A stretch of 45,931 nt of DNA from Bacteroidia bacterium (lineage in GTDB: Bacteria; Bacteroidota; Bacteroidia; Bacteroidales; VadinHA17). Below are positions 36,477 through 45,159 of the stretch, one piece after another. Both the position numbers and the translations under genes were made by a program. How positions within the stretch are numbered: position 1 is the first letter of the stretch; each line of letters opens with the position of its first letter. Below the pieces are notes generated by a model. That model did no database searches, had not been told where the DNA came from, and worked only from the letters and a program-made list of their open reading frames with translations. Where the stretch lies: assembly GCA_026391595.1 (NCBI GenBank), contig JAPLDY010000086.1:1-45931 (forward strand), given 5' to 3'.

Positions 36477-37549
36477 AGCTTTACCCTAGAGAACTTAAGC
36501 GTTTTTACCATCCAGTTTGGCAATGGTTTATAAGGATCTCTCTCTTTAATGTTGAGATACCATCCAAGCTTCTTCAGCAGAGGGATCCTGTGTGTTTCCA
36601 CAAACTCAATAAGGGTACCGTCAGGATCTGCGAGATACGAGAAGTGGCCTGCTGCCTCACCCATGTCGAAACTGTTCCCTTCATGACTTTTCTTACTGTC
36701 AACCGTGAAAGGGAATCCTTTTTCACTGCACCAGGCTTTCAACTCGTCCATGTTGCGGATATCAAAACAAAGGTGAATGAATCCCAGGTCGCCCCAGAAG
36801 CGTCCCTCAAATATCTTTCTTCCTGGTTTCACGGGAGAAGAAATAAGTTCAATTTCACTTGTCCCGAAAATCCTGCTGAACGGACCAGCTACCGGCTGTA
36901 ATCTTCTCAGCAAAACCCTTCTCAGCTCTTCTGATCCTCCGGGAATTGTAGCCAGGTCTGGAAAAATGCCCCTCATGTCGTATGCAACTTCATCATAACC
37001 AAGTATATCTGAGTAGACAATTCTTGCTTTTTCGATATCTGAAACACCAATGATCGCTCCGTAAGAGCCTCCTGAAACCTTGTTTTCGTTCATGAACCAT
37101 GCGTTCCGTCCTACCATCTGGAAGATATTCCCATAAGGATCCTTCACGAAGAAGCTTTTTGCACCGGATGGATCATCTGCTGGTTCAGCGGGCAGGGTTA
37201 CTCCATTGCCCCTGTAAAACGAGTAAGCTTCATCAATATTCTTGACTTTCATCTTGCAGGCAATAATTCCGAGGTCTCCCAACCTAATCTCACCGTTTAT
37301 CGGAAGAGGGTCCCTTCCCTTGTATTGCCATATTTCAAATCCGCCTCCGCTCTGAAGGTTAAGTGCCAGTGCAGCATGCCTGCTTCTTGGCTGGCCGCCG
37401 GTATATGGGAGCATTAGTTTTGCTTCAGCTTCATCCTCAAATATCCTGCAATCCATTCCGAACTGATCAATATACCATTTCCATGCTTCCCCGAGGTTTT
37501 TTACACCTATCCCGACCTGCTGAATTCCGCAGATAACATATCCCTTCAT
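36473..37549 (-). CDS. VOC (glyoxalase/dioxygenase fold) family protein
   Basis: 358 residues built from four beta-alpha-beta modules, i.e. two VOC domains: GIQQVGIGVKNLGEAWKWYI, then DLGIIACKMKVKNIDEAYSF, a third at SYGAIIGVSDIEKARIVYSD and a fourth at DLGFIHLCFDIRNMDELKAW. Some positions that normally carry metal-binding His at module starts are Gln or Ala here, so the metal site is uncertain; possible ligands are in GFIHLCF and GTLIEFVE. The reaction is unknown. It is the last gene of the acyltransferase-SDR-VOC operon, 20 bases after the SDR stop. Confidence 0.82.
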   Translation of the reverse strand: MKGYVICGIQQVGIGVKNLGEAWKWYIDQFGMDCRIFEDEAEAKLMLPYTGGQPRSRHAALALNLQSGGGFEIWQYKGRDPLPINGEIRLGDLGIIACKMKVKNIDEAYSFYRGNGVTLPAEPADDPSGAKSFFVKDPYGNIFQMVGRNAWFMNENKVSGGSYGAIIGVSDIEKARIVYSDILGYDEVAYDMRGIFPDLATIPGGSEELRRVLLRRLQPVAGPFSRIFGTSEIELISSPVKPGRKIFEGRFWGDLGFIHLCFDIRNMDELKAWCSEKGFPFTVDSKKSHEGNSFDMGEAAGHFSYLADPDGTLIEFVETHRIPLLKKLGWYLNIKERDPYKPLPNWMVKTLKFSRVKL

Positions 37550-37569
37550 AACTTTAAATATTTCGAATA

Positions 37570-38376
37570 TTAAGTTGATTTTATTTTATCCCCGATTCTG
37601 AAAAAAAGCCATGGCCATATTCTCCTGATATACAGTATTATAAGTTCACTGCTGCCGACAAGGATCTCTCTTTTATTTCTGGCTATGCCTCTTATTATCA
37701 TTCTTGCAGCTTTCTCAGTTGAAATTCCCCCTGCGAGTCCCTGATCCATTTTCCCATGCTCCCTGCCATCAGGATCCAGTGCATGCAGCGATATGTTCGT
37801 TCTAACCCTTCCTGGAATAATAACGGATGTTCTGATGTTATTATTCTTGTTCTCCAGAAAAAGGGTTTCGAAGAAGCCATGAAGTGCCTGCTTCGAGGCT
37901 GAATATGCTGAACGCAGAGGAAAACCAAACCGGCCGGATATACTGCTTGTAGCGGCAATGTGACCGGATTTTTGTTTTATCATGTATGGCAGGACGGCTT
38001 TTGTAAGTGCAATAGTCCCGAAATAATTTATCTCAAAAATTTTCCGGTCAAGCCATAATGGTGTTTCATCTATCCTTGCCCTTTGGCTTATTCCACCGAT
38101 ATTAATAAGAAAATCAATCCCTCCGATAGCTTTAATCTGCTGTTCTGCAAGTGTTTCAATCCCAGAAGTGTCGCTGAGGTCGAAAGGAGCGATTATAACA
38201 TTGTCCGCATTTTCGAGACAGGCAGCCTTAACCCTTTCAAGCCCCGCGATATCGTTGGAGGAAATAATAGTTTTTGCTCCATTTCTGACAAACTCATAGA
38301 CGAGAGCTTCGCCTATCCCGGAGGAAGCACCGGTTATCCATACTTTCTTACCGTCCAAAATGTTTTTCCCCCTCAT
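37570..38376 (-). CDS. Short-chain dehydrogenase/reductase
   Basis: 268 residues of the classical SDR fold: VWITGASSGIGEALVYEF, INIGGISQRARI in place of the usual NNAG, catalytic Ser in IAATSSISGRFG and YSASKQALHGFF. The C-terminus is hydrophobic (LIILYIRRIWPWLFFRIG), similar to membrane-associated DHRS7-type dehydrogenases. The ATG is 2 bases after the stop of the acyltransferase gene, so they are one operon. The substrate may be a lipid (inference). Confidence 0.88.
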   Translation of the reverse strand: MRGKNILDGKKVWITGASSGIGEALVYEFVRNGAKTIISSNDIAGLERVKAACLENADNVIIAPFDLSDTSGIETLAEQQIKAIGGIDFLINIGGISQRARIDETPLWLDRKIFEINYFGTIALTKAVLPYMIKQKSGHIAATSSISGRFGFPLRSAYSASKQALHGFFETLFLENKNNNIRTSVIIPGRVRTNISLHALDPDGREHGKMDQGLAGGISTEKAARMIIRGIARNKREILVGSSELIILYIRRIWPWLFFRIGDKIKST

Positions 38377-38378
38377 TC

Positions 38379-39707
38379 CTAAAGGCTGGCTATTAGGTTA
38401 ATTAATTTGTCGTGATCTCTTTTAAGCAGAAAATAATCACTGTTATTGTCCCTTATAAAGTTTTTGATTCTGAACCCTCCGATAATCCGGCGGAATAAAA
38501 GGTAATAGTTCCAGGCAAACAAACCAGAAAGAGGGAGTGAAATGAAGAAAATGATGGCAATCCACCAGGAAGGTATGAAAACAAGCATGAGAATAAAAAT
38601 CAAAGGTGTCAGTATCAGAGCAATTCCAGCTGAGAATCCGAATTTAATTGAGGAGCGGAACTGGACATCCTTTATCTTCCTGCTCTGCAGGTTTGGTACT
38701 TCCAGAAATGTCATATTGAAGATATTTCCATAAAGAAAAAGAGGAAAAGATGCAATAAGTGCAAGAAATCCTGATATGAGCCATAAAATCGGATGCTTCT
38801 TTTTTGCAAGAAGCCTGTAGTCGGTATTCAGATCCATTGCTTTCTGCTTAACCTGAAGGCTTAATGAGCATATTTTCTGGTAGAGCAGCAGATTCGTGAT
38901 TTTCAGCCTGTTCATTTTTTCAATTAGAATCCTGTCCCTGAACAATTTAGGAAATTTTACGTTGTCGCTGTAATGACCGTTTATCAAAGTTCTTAATTCA
39001 TCAATTGCCTCATAATCCTCCTCTGATTCAATATGCACGATAAGCTTTTTCATTTCACCAGAGAGTTTGCTCCGGAGTTCATTAAGAGCTATCTCAGGAT
39101 TTTTTTTATAGAGATCATAAAATTCGGCTACTTCAACGGGTTTTCCATAAACAACTGTCAGCACCTGCCTGTAGCGCGTATAATGGCTGTACTCAAGTCC
39201 GACCGGGATGATCTTTATATTAAGATTGAAATCAGATGCCTCTTCAGCCTGGAATGCAACCCTGCAAATCCCCTTTTTAAGCTGGCGGAGCCTCCTGTAA
39301 CCTGCGTGATTGCCTTCGGGCAGTATTGCAAGGCCGTTTTTGTTCCTGATGACATCAATTGTCTTGTCAAATATCTCATCATTGCCTATGACACTCCTGA
39401 ATCCATCTCTTATCCTGTATACGGGAAGCATTTTAAGATAATAAAGGATCGTTGCAATGAACTTGCTTTTGAAAATATCTGCACGTGTAAGAAAGACAGG
39501 CTGGCCTTTATGGGTAAAAATAACAGCCAGGGCATCCATCAGTGCATTCTGATGGTTGGGTGCAAAGATTAAATGATCATCAGGATTGATATTATCACGG
39601 CCCAGCACAATGATCTTCCTGTAAAAGATATTATTGTGCCAAAATCCAACAATCATCTTTATAAGAGCATATCCTTTCGAATATTTTTCGATGTTTTCTT
39701 TACCCAT
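38379..39707 (-). CDS. 1-acyl-sn-glycerol-3-phosphate acyltransferase family (PlsC-like) membrane protein
   Basis: 442 residues. The acyltransferase domain occupies about residues 30-250, with the His-Asp box APNHQNALMDAL (five residues between His and Asp, a variant seen in Bacteroidetes homologues) and ILPEGNHAGYRRLRQLKKGI. The C-terminal 150 residues contain three to four membrane helices. It is expected to acylate a glycerol-type or other lipid on the inner membrane. It is the first gene of the three-gene minus-strand operon. Confidence 0.85.
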   Translation of the reverse strand: MGKENIEKYSKGYALIKMIVGFWHNNIFYRKIIVLGRDNINPDDHLIFAPNHQNALMDALAVIFTHKGQPVFLTRADIFKSKFIATILYYLKMLPVYRIRDGFRSVIGNDEIFDKTIDVIRNKNGLAILPEGNHAGYRRLRQLKKGICRVAFQAEEASDFNLNIKIIPVGLEYSHYTRYRQVLTVVYGKPVEVAEFYDLYKKNPEIALNELRSKLSGEMKKLIVHIESEEDYEAIDELRTLINGHYSDNVKFPKLFRDRILIEKMNRLKITNLLLYQKICSLSLQVKQKAMDLNTDYRLLAKKKHPILWLISGFLALIASFPLFLYGNIFNMTFLEVPNLQSRKIKDVQFRSSIKFGFSAGIALILTPLIFILMLVFIPSWWIAIIFFISLPLSGLFAWNYYLLFRRIIGGFRIKNFIRDNNSDYFLLKRDHDKLINLIASL

Positions 39708-39844
39708 ACCTGGAATATCTCTGCAAGAGTCCTGCGATCAGGATCGCTGAGTACATGTGCAAGTTAGAAAAAATGAATTTGCCTGTAAAATACAGGAATG
39801 ATTTTAAGGTTATTTATGAGATATTTAAGTCTTTATACCACCTT

Positions 39845-40240
39845 TCAGCGGTCGCTGAAATCATCTCTAAAACTGTCGATTATACGTCTTTCTTTTTTTG
39901 TCGGCCGGCCGGTCCCTTTTTTCCTGAAGCCCGCTGATCCGGTGCGGTTTATTTCAACCTTGATTTTTTCACTGTCGGGAGTCATATCTTCGAGGTATAA
40001 TGGAACCAGTTTGGCAGATAAACGGTTTTCGACAGGTTCAGTCACTTTATAGGAAAATGTGGCAGGGGGTTTCTTTACTGTCAGAACTTCTCCTCCTTCG
40101 ATCATTCTTGAAGGCTTTAAGGCGACATCATTGACCAGTATCCTTCCCATACGGCATGCACTGGCGGCAAGGCTTCTGGTTTTGAATATCCTGACTGCCC
40201 AGAGATATTTGTCTATTCTTACCGATTTATTACCAGACAT
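39845..40240 (-). CDS. S4-domain RNA-binding protein (Hsp15/HslR-like)
   Basis: 131 residues. An S4 domain is at the N-terminus (VRIDKYLWAVRIFKTRSLAA then GRILVNDVALKPSRMIEGGE), followed by a basic tail with KKGTGRPTKKERRIID, the layout of heat-shock protein 15. In E. coli the family rescues stalled 50S subunits carrying nascent chains. It is 35 bases after the pth stop and in the same direction, probably co-transcribed. Confidence 0.88.
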   Translation of the reverse strand: MSGNKSVRIDKYLWAVRIFKTRSLAASACRMGRILVNDVALKPSRMIEGGEVLTVKKPPATFSYKVTEPVENRLSAKLVPLYLEDMTPDSEKIKVEINRTGSAGFRKKGTGRPTKKERRIIDSFRDDFSDR

Positions 40241-40275
40241 TTTATTCTGCGATCCTGTTAACGGAGATTTCTGAA

Positions 40276-40875
40276 TCAGGGAGTTTCACTGCCTGTGTTT
40301 CCCGGAAGCTTCCCTTTCTTGTTGAAAACTGTCATAGTAAGCTCAATACCTGCCATGCAAAACGACCTGATCATCTCTATCACAACAGGGATTTTCTCGC
40401 TCAGGATCTTTTTCTCCTCTTCATCCCATGTTCCCAGGACATAATCTATCTGTTTGCCCCGCCTGAAGTTATTGCCTATGCCTATTCTTATCCTGGCATA
40501 TTCATCTGTTGCCAGCACAGACGTGATATGAGCAAGTCCGTTGTGCCCTCCGTCGCTACCCTTGGGTCTCATCCTGAAGCTTCCAAGGGGGAGGGCAATA
40601 TCATCGACGATCACCAGCATGTTCTCAAGAGAGATATTCTCTTTCTGAAGCCAGTATCTGACTGAATTGCCGCTGAGGTTCATAAAAGTGGAAGGTTTAA
40701 GAAGGATGAAATCCCTTCCCTTGTACTTTACGGAACAGACAAACCCGTAGCGCTTATCCTTAAAAGCAGTATTGGATGCCTGAGCCATGGCATCCAATAC
40801 TGTAAATCCTATATTATGTCGGGTATCAGAGTTATCGTCACCTATGTTTCCCAGGCCAACTATCAGATATTTCAT
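40276..40875 (-). CDS. pth: Peptidyl-tRNA hydrolase
   Basis: 199 residues. Releases peptides from peptidyl-tRNA. The signatures are YLIVGLGNIGDDNSDTRHNI (catalytic His), LLKPSTFMNLSGNSVRYWL, VIVDDIALPLGSFRMRPKGS followed by DGGHNGLAHI, and RIRIGIGNNF. It is full length. It lies 24 bases after rplY, the standard rplY-pth pairing. Confidence 0.96.
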   Translation of the reverse strand: MKYLIVGLGNIGDDNSDTRHNIGFTVLDAMAQASNTAFKDKRYGFVCSVKYKGRDFILLKPSTFMNLSGNSVRYWLQKENISLENMLVIVDDIALPLGSFRMRPKGSDGGHNGLAHITSVLATDEYARIRIGIGNNFRRGKQIDYVLGTWDEEEKKILSEKIPVVIEMIRSFCMAGIELTMTVFNKKGKLPGNTGSETP

Positions 40876-40899
40876 TGTGCCTGAATTTTATTCTTAAGA

Positions 40900-41610
40900 T
40901 TATTTTTTATCCTTCTCTTTATCTTTCTCTTTCTCTTTGTCCTTCTCCTTACCCTTTTCCTTTCCCTTTTCATCTGCGGGAGCAGCGGCAGCAGCAGCTT
41001 CAGCGCCTTCTGCAGCAGCAGCGGCAGCAGCAGCTTCAGCAGCTTCTTCCTCTTCAGTTTTGAGCGCAACGCGCGAAGTTGCGACAGTAACAACAGTAGT
41101 AATCTTTGGGTCGATCATTTCAATCTTATCGAATGCGAGATCACCAACCTTAATAGAATGCGCTATTTTAAGTTCTGTAACATCGACAACCAGCTTTTCA
41201 GGAAGATCATTTGCATATCCTTTGACTTTGAGGGTCCTTTTCTTAACAATAAGCTTACCTCCAGTCTTTACCCCGACTGCATCTCCTTCTACCGTAACCG
41301 GAATATTTATAATAATGGGTTTGTTATCAAATATCTGAATAAAATCAGCATGCAATATTTTATCATTCACGGGATGGAACTGCATGTCTTGAAGGACAGC
41401 ATTATATTCCTGACCTTCAATATTCAGTTTTACCAGGTGTGCTTCATGCGTATAAACCAGGTTCTTGAAGCTGAGCTCCGGCGCCTGGAAATGAATATTC
41501 TTTTCCTTGCCATAGATCACGCAAGGTACACTGCCTTCATTTCTGACTTTCTTTGTACTTTTCTTCCCCAGATCATTTCTGAACGTTCCTTTGATCTCTA
41601 TTGTCTTCAT
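40900..41610 (-). CDS. rplY: 50S ribosomal protein L25/Ctc with low-complexity C-terminal tail
   Basis: 236 residues. The L25 N-terminal 5S-rRNA-binding domain (KTIEIKGTFRNDLGKKSTKK; NEGSVPCVIYGKEKNIHF) and the TL5-type beta domain are complete to about residue 185. They are followed by a tail of about 50 residues that is first Glu/Ala-rich and then a Lys/Glu/Asp repeat (KGKEKGKEKDKEKEKDKEKD). I chose ATG 41610 (MKTIEIKG); an upstream ATG 36 bases earlier is in frame but adds an unrelated stretch. A matched promoter lies at 41693-41723. Confidence 0.93.
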   Translation of the reverse strand: MKTIEIKGTFRNDLGKKSTKKVRNEGSVPCVIYGKEKNIHFQAPELSFKNLVYTHEAHLVKLNIEGQEYNAVLQDMQFHPVNDKILHADFIQIFDNKPIIINIPVTVEGDAVGVKTGGKLIVKKRTLKVKGYANDLPEKLVVDVTELKIAHSIKVGDLAFDKIEMIDPKITTVVTVATSRVALKTEEEEAAEAAAAAAAAEGAEAAAAAAPADEKGKEKGKEKDKEKEKDKEKDKK

Positions 41611-41692
41611 ATTTACTTTTGTTATTGTGCTACTCAAAGCTGCCACTATGGCAACCTCCCATTACACGTTAGATATTTAAAAAATTGGACTG

Positions 41693-41723
41693 CAAATATA
41701 TATCAAAGGAATCAGAATACAAA
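41693..41723 (-). promoter_or_regulatory. Full Bacteroidetes promoter for rplY-pth
   Basis: On the minus strand TTTG (41720-41723), exactly 19 bases, then TATATTTG (41693-41700), which is a complete match to the sigma-ABfr consensus. It lies between prs and rplY, and the -33 element falls within the last codons of prs. The leader of about 75 bases contains a short hairpin (GTTGCC/GGCAGC). Confidence 0.75.
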
Positions 41724-42650
41724 ATTTGTGCTGATAGACTCATTTTCATTTACTGCCTGGATAGTTTTGGCAAATATATCAGCTATTGAAAGTACTTTGA
41801 TCTTATCTGAATGGATATTCAATGGAACTGAGTCAGTTACAACGAGTTCCTCAATTGCAGAGTTGTTTATTCTTTCGACAGAGTTGCCCGATAAAATCGG
41901 ATGTGTGGCAAAAGCCCTGATGCTCTTTGCACCTCTTTCCTTCATCATGTCGGCTGCAAGGACAAGTGTGCCGGCTGTATCAACCATGTCATCGACGATT
42001 ATTACATTTCTACCTTCGACCTCGCCGATGATCGACATTTCTTCAATTACATTGGGCTTCTTCCTGAGCTTGTAACAAAGTACCATCTCTGATTGCAGAT
42101 GGCGGGAATAGGCATTGGCTCTTTTTGATCCACCCATATCGGGTGCAGAAACCGTAAGGTTATCAAGCTTCAGTTTTCCTATGTAAGGAGCAAACAGGGC
42201 AGAACTGTAAAGATGGTCAACCGGAACATTGAAAAATCCCTGGATCTGGTCGGCATGAAGGTCCATTGTTATTATCCTGTCGACTCCTGCAGCGCTCAGC
42301 AGGTCAGCTGTAAGCTTTGATCCGATAGATACCCTTGGACGATCTTTCCTGTCCTGGCGGGCATAACCATAATAGGGGATAACAGCTATCACTTTGTAGG
42401 CAGATGCTCTTTTTGCGGCATCGATCATAAGAAGGAGTTCGAGAAGATTTTCGGCGGGCGGATTAGTTGACTGTACAATAAAAACCATATCGCCCCTTAC
42501 CGACTCGTCGAAGCACGGCTGAAATTCTCCATCGGCGAATTTGGTAACGGAACTTTTTCCTAATTCAATTCCAAGTTTCTCTGCGATCTTTTCAGCGAGC
42601 TGTCTTGAAGATCTGCAGGAAAAGAGTTTCATTGGAGCTTTCCCGTACAT
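41712..42650 (-). CDS. prs: Ribose-phosphate pyrophosphokinase
   Basis: 312 residues. Makes PRPP from ribose-5-phosphate and ATP. Signatures are FADGEFQPCFDESVRGDMVF, IVQSTNPPAENLLELLLMID, the flexible loop region YYGYARQDRKDRPR, MDLHADQIQGFFNVPVDHL and the PRPP-binding loop NVIIVDDMVDTAGTL. It is full length from ATG 42650. A -7 box lies 41 bases upstream. Confidence 0.97.
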   Translation of the reverse strand: MYGKAPMKLFSCRSSRQLAEKIAEKLGIELGKSSVTKFADGEFQPCFDESVRGDMVFIVQSTNPPAENLLELLLMIDAAKRASAYKVIAVIPYYGYARQDRKDRPRVSIGSKLTADLLSAAGVDRIITMDLHADQIQGFFNVPVDHLYSSALFAPYIGKLKLDNLTVSAPDMGGSKRANAYSRHLQSEMVLCYKLRKKPNVIEEMSIIGEVEGRNVIIVDDMVDTAGTLVLAADMMKERGAKSIRAFATHPILSGNSVERINNSAIEELVVTDSVPLNIHSDKIKVLSIADIFAKTIQAVNENESISTNFVF

Positions 42651-42690
42651 TATTCTGTTTATTAGCTGTATTAATTCTGATTGGTACCTG

Positions 42691-42698
42691 CAAAATTA
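42691..42698 (-). promoter_or_regulatory. Promoter -7 box for prs
   Basis: TAATTTTG on the minus strand, followed by CAGG, matches TAnnTTTG. It lies in the 64-base gap between engB and prs. The -33 element is not clear. Confidence 0.5.
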
Positions 42699-42714
42699 AT
42701 GATTCCTTACGAAA

Positions 42715-43323
42715 TTAAACCCTTTTTGATAAGTTGTTAATAGATTCTTCAATGAAATCAAGGATCTCGTCCCTACCTTTCTTTTTTGCAGAAGAAGTGA
42801 TGAATGTCACTGGTAGAGACTCCCACTTTTTGAGCATCTCCTCGTCGTACAGTTTTACCGACTTTTCAAGGCTTATGCCCGCAAGCTTATCACTTTTCGT
42901 GAAGACCCTGGCAAATGGGAACCCTTCTAAACCCAGGAATTCCATAAACTGAAGATCTGATTTCTGAGGCTTAATTCTTGCATCCAGCAGTACGAAAAGA
43001 CAAATCAGGTTCTCTCTTCCAAGTACATATTCACGGGCAGCGCTGACCCATTTTGCCCTGACGTTCGCAGGGACTCTAGCATATCCGTAACCGGGCAGGT
43101 CAACAAGAAACCATTTCCCATTTATAAGGAAATGGTTAATTGTCCTCGTCTTCCCGGGTTCGCCGGATATCTTAGCCAGCTTCGTCCAGCCTGTAAGCAT
43201 GTTGATCAAAGAAGATTTGCCCACATTTGATCTCCCGATAAAACCGAATTCCGGATTCACGGAAACCGGGCATTGCTTTAATGTAGTGCTGCTTTTAATA
43301 AACGAAGCTGAATGGATGATCAT
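42715..43323 (-). CDS. engB: Ribosome biogenesis GTP-binding protein EngB/YsxC
   Basis: 202 residues. GTPase motifs: G1 GFIGRSNVGKSSLINML, G3 LVDLPGYGYARVP, G4 TKSDK, and G5-like FITSSAKKKGRDE. It helps late assembly of the 50S subunit. It is full length and starts 8 bases after the YwqK-like gene stop; prs follows but has its own -7 box. Confidence 0.95.
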   Translation of the reverse strand: MIIHSASFIKSSTTLKQCPVSVNPEFGFIGRSNVGKSSLINMLTGWTKLAKISGEPGKTRTINHFLINGKWFLVDLPGYGYARVPANVRAKWVSAAREYVLGRENLICLFVLLDARIKPQKSDLQFMEFLGLEGFPFARVFTKSDKLAGISLEKSVKLYDEEMLKKWESLPVTFITSSAKKKGRDEILDFIEESINNLSKRV

Positions 43324-43331
43324 ACAGTCGT

Positions 43332-44093
43332 CTATTTCAAGTCGTTGTATGGCAGATCAAATTTCTTGCTTGTAAGGTATCTGTTACCCAGAGGGGTAAG
43401 GATATATGCAATTACATCAATTGAACCAGGGCCGGGAGTTGTGCTCTTTTTAAGAACCAGCCCTGCCTTTCCCTCGATTGTGGTTAATTGTTTGAACATG
43501 ATAGTATCGAAACGGCCATCTGTAAAATCACCTCTGTAGAATTTGACATCTCTGGCTTTTCCAGAAAGATCCAGATTAATCCTGTATATACCTTTTGAGC
43601 TGTACTCATCATTGATAGTTGAGACGATAGAAGGATACCCTCCCATCAATTTACCGTCTGAGCCGAATTCCTGAAAAAATGTCGTACGCATTCCTTTACT
43701 CCAACCAATCTTGGCCCTTATTTTTCCTCCTCTGTAGAATTGTTTCTGTATTCCTTCAACGGTATCATTTTTAAACGGGGTTGTCCTAAAAAGCTGACCT
43801 TCCTGGTAATACCATCTTGCAGAGTCTTGCCTAAGTCCATTCACATACCAGAACGTTGTACGAAGCTGTCCGCTCTGGTAAAATGTTTTCATCAGCCCGT
43901 CACGAACTCCGTTTTTGAATTCGATTTCACTGACCACATACTGTCCGCTCATCATTTTCTTTATGCCGGTAAAGCCGGTATCCGGTGCAGTAGTAGCAGC
44001 AGCATTAAGCTCTTTCTTCCCCGGTCCCTTACCTGTGCAGCCAATAGCAGCAATCAGGATAAATGTAAAGAATGGAAACAGAATTTTTTTCAT
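43332..44093 (-). CDS. MORN-like repeat lipoprotein (YwqK family)
   Basis: 253 residues. A lipoprotein signal (FTFILIAAIGCTGKG) is followed by at least three MORN_2-like units, for example GLMKTFYQSGQLRTTFWYVN, WYYQEGQLFRTTPFKNDTVE and KQFYRGGKIRAKIGWSKGM. YwqK-type proteins are sometimes labelled antitoxins, but nothing here supports a toxin-antitoxin pair. It is likely anchored in the envelope. It lies between manA and engB, 5 bases after the manA stop. Confidence 0.82.
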   Translation of the reverse strand: MKKILFPFFTFILIAAIGCTGKGPGKKELNAAATTAPDTGFTGIKKMMSGQYVVSEIEFKNGVRDGLMKTFYQSGQLRTTFWYVNGLRQDSARWYYQEGQLFRTTPFKNDTVEGIQKQFYRGGKIRAKIGWSKGMRTTFFQEFGSDGKLMGGYPSIVSTINDEYSSKGIYRINLDLSGKARDVKFYRGDFTDGRFDTIMFKQLTTIEGKAGLVLKKSTTPGPGSIDVIAYILTPLGNRYLTSKKFDLPYNDLK

Positions 44094-44098
44094 GACAA

Positions 44099-45109
44099 TT
44101 AATTTTTAGATTTATATTTATTTATGTCTTCGTTGATAAAGATCTCAAGCACCTTCGCTCCGGGTGCCGGTTCGAGAACTACCTCCTTGATCATTGCAGG
44201 AAGTAAAACCGTTTCTCCCTTTATTACCGGTTCTGAATTTCCCTCCCACCGGATGAGAAATTTACCTTCGATACATATATATATTATAAAGGAGTCGATG
44301 AGATTATAATCTTTGCTGATTAGTTCATTGAAACTGATAATATTTGTTGTAAAGAACTCGCAATTGACAAGGTTTTCTGTTTTATTAAACGTGGTGTTCA
44401 CCTTAATTTTATTCATTCCGGATGCTTTGAAATCAATTGCGTCAAGGGCTAGTTCGGTATGCAATTCCCTGCTCTTGCCGTCAGAATCCTTCCTGTTCCA
44501 GTCGAAGATCCTGTAGGTTATATCGGAAGTCTGCTGTATCTCGGCAAGGATTATTCCTGCACCAATAGCGTGTAATCTTCCTGCCGGTGTGAAAAACACA
44601 TCCCCGGGTTCAGGATTTTCAGTATTCATCAGCTTTGCAATGTCTCCAGATTTCACTGCATTGAGATAGGTATCTTTATCTGCAGGTTCTTTAAAACCGG
44701 TGAAAATCCTTGAGTCTTTTTCACTTTCAAGGATATACCACATCTCTGTTTTGCCATATGCGTTGTGTCTTTCCCTTGCCAGTTCATTCCCGGGATGAAC
44801 CTGAATCGAGAGATCATCTCTTGCTTCTATAAGCTTGATGAGAAGAGGGAATTCAAGTCCGAACTTTTCATATACGGCATCACCTGTTACGTCACCCATA
44901 TATACTTCAATGAGCTCCTGGATGTTGTTCCCGGCAAGGAAGCCATTGCTTGCGACAGAGAGATTATCTGCAACAGCTGATATTTCCCAGCTTTCACCAT
45001 ACTTTAACGCAGGATCTGCTTTCTTATAATAATGGCTAACCAGTGCGCTGCCTCCCCAGATCTTCTCTTTGAGTATCGGTTCAAATTTAAGCGGGTATAG
45101 CTCTGACAT
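44099..45109 (-). CDS. manA: Mannose-6-phosphate isomerase, class I
   Basis: 336 residues of the cupin-type zinc isomerase, converting mannose-6-phosphate and fructose-6-phosphate. Motifs: FEPILKEKIWGGSALV, the zinc site LSIQVHPGNELARERHNAYG, KTEMWYIL and GRLHAIGAGIILAEIQQTSD. It is full length for the short class I form. It has a -7 box upstream and is divergent from udk. Confidence 0.93.
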   Translation of the reverse strand: MSELYPLKFEPILKEKIWGGSALVSHYYKKADPALKYGESWEISAVADNLSVASNGFLAGNNIQELIEVYMGDVTGDAVYEKFGLEFPLLIKLIEARDDLSIQVHPGNELARERHNAYGKTEMWYILESEKDSRIFTGFKEPADKDTYLNAVKSGDIAKLMNTENPEPGDVFFTPAGRLHAIGAGIILAEIQQTSDITYRIFDWNRKDSDGKSRELHTELALDAIDFKASGMNKIKVNTTFNKTENLVNCEFFTTNIISFNELISKDYNLIDSFIIYICIEGKFLIRWEGNSEPVIKGETVLLPAMIKEVVLEPAPGAKVLEIFINEDINKYKSKN

Positions 45110-45144
45110 TCTAACTTTTCATTATTTTTGAGAATTATTGCACG

Positions 45145-45152
45145 CAAAAATA
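45145..45152 (-). promoter_or_regulatory. Promoter -7 box for manA
   Basis: TATTTTTG on the minus strand, followed by CGTG, matches TAnnTTTG in the 50-base divergent region between manA and udk, about 36 bases from the manA ATG. No clear -33 TTTG. Confidence 0.45.
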
Positions 45153-45159
45153 CAAATAA

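Noticed and set aside
39033-39572. 179-residue open frame on the plus strand
   Set aside because: It is antisense to the acyltransferase gene, whose protein motifs are clear.
40872-41093. Leu/Lys/Arg-rich minus-strand frame overlapping the rplY tail
   Set aside because: It is a frame-shifted reading of the repetitive tail tract and has no independent support.
41158-42075. 305-residue open frame on the plus strand across rplY and prs
   Set aside because: It lies antisense to two well-supported core genes and has no recognisable domain.
43332-44093. Toxin-antitoxin antitoxin label for the YwqK-like gene
   Set aside because: There is no adjacent toxin-like gene; a lipoprotein signal and MORN repeats point to an envelope protein.
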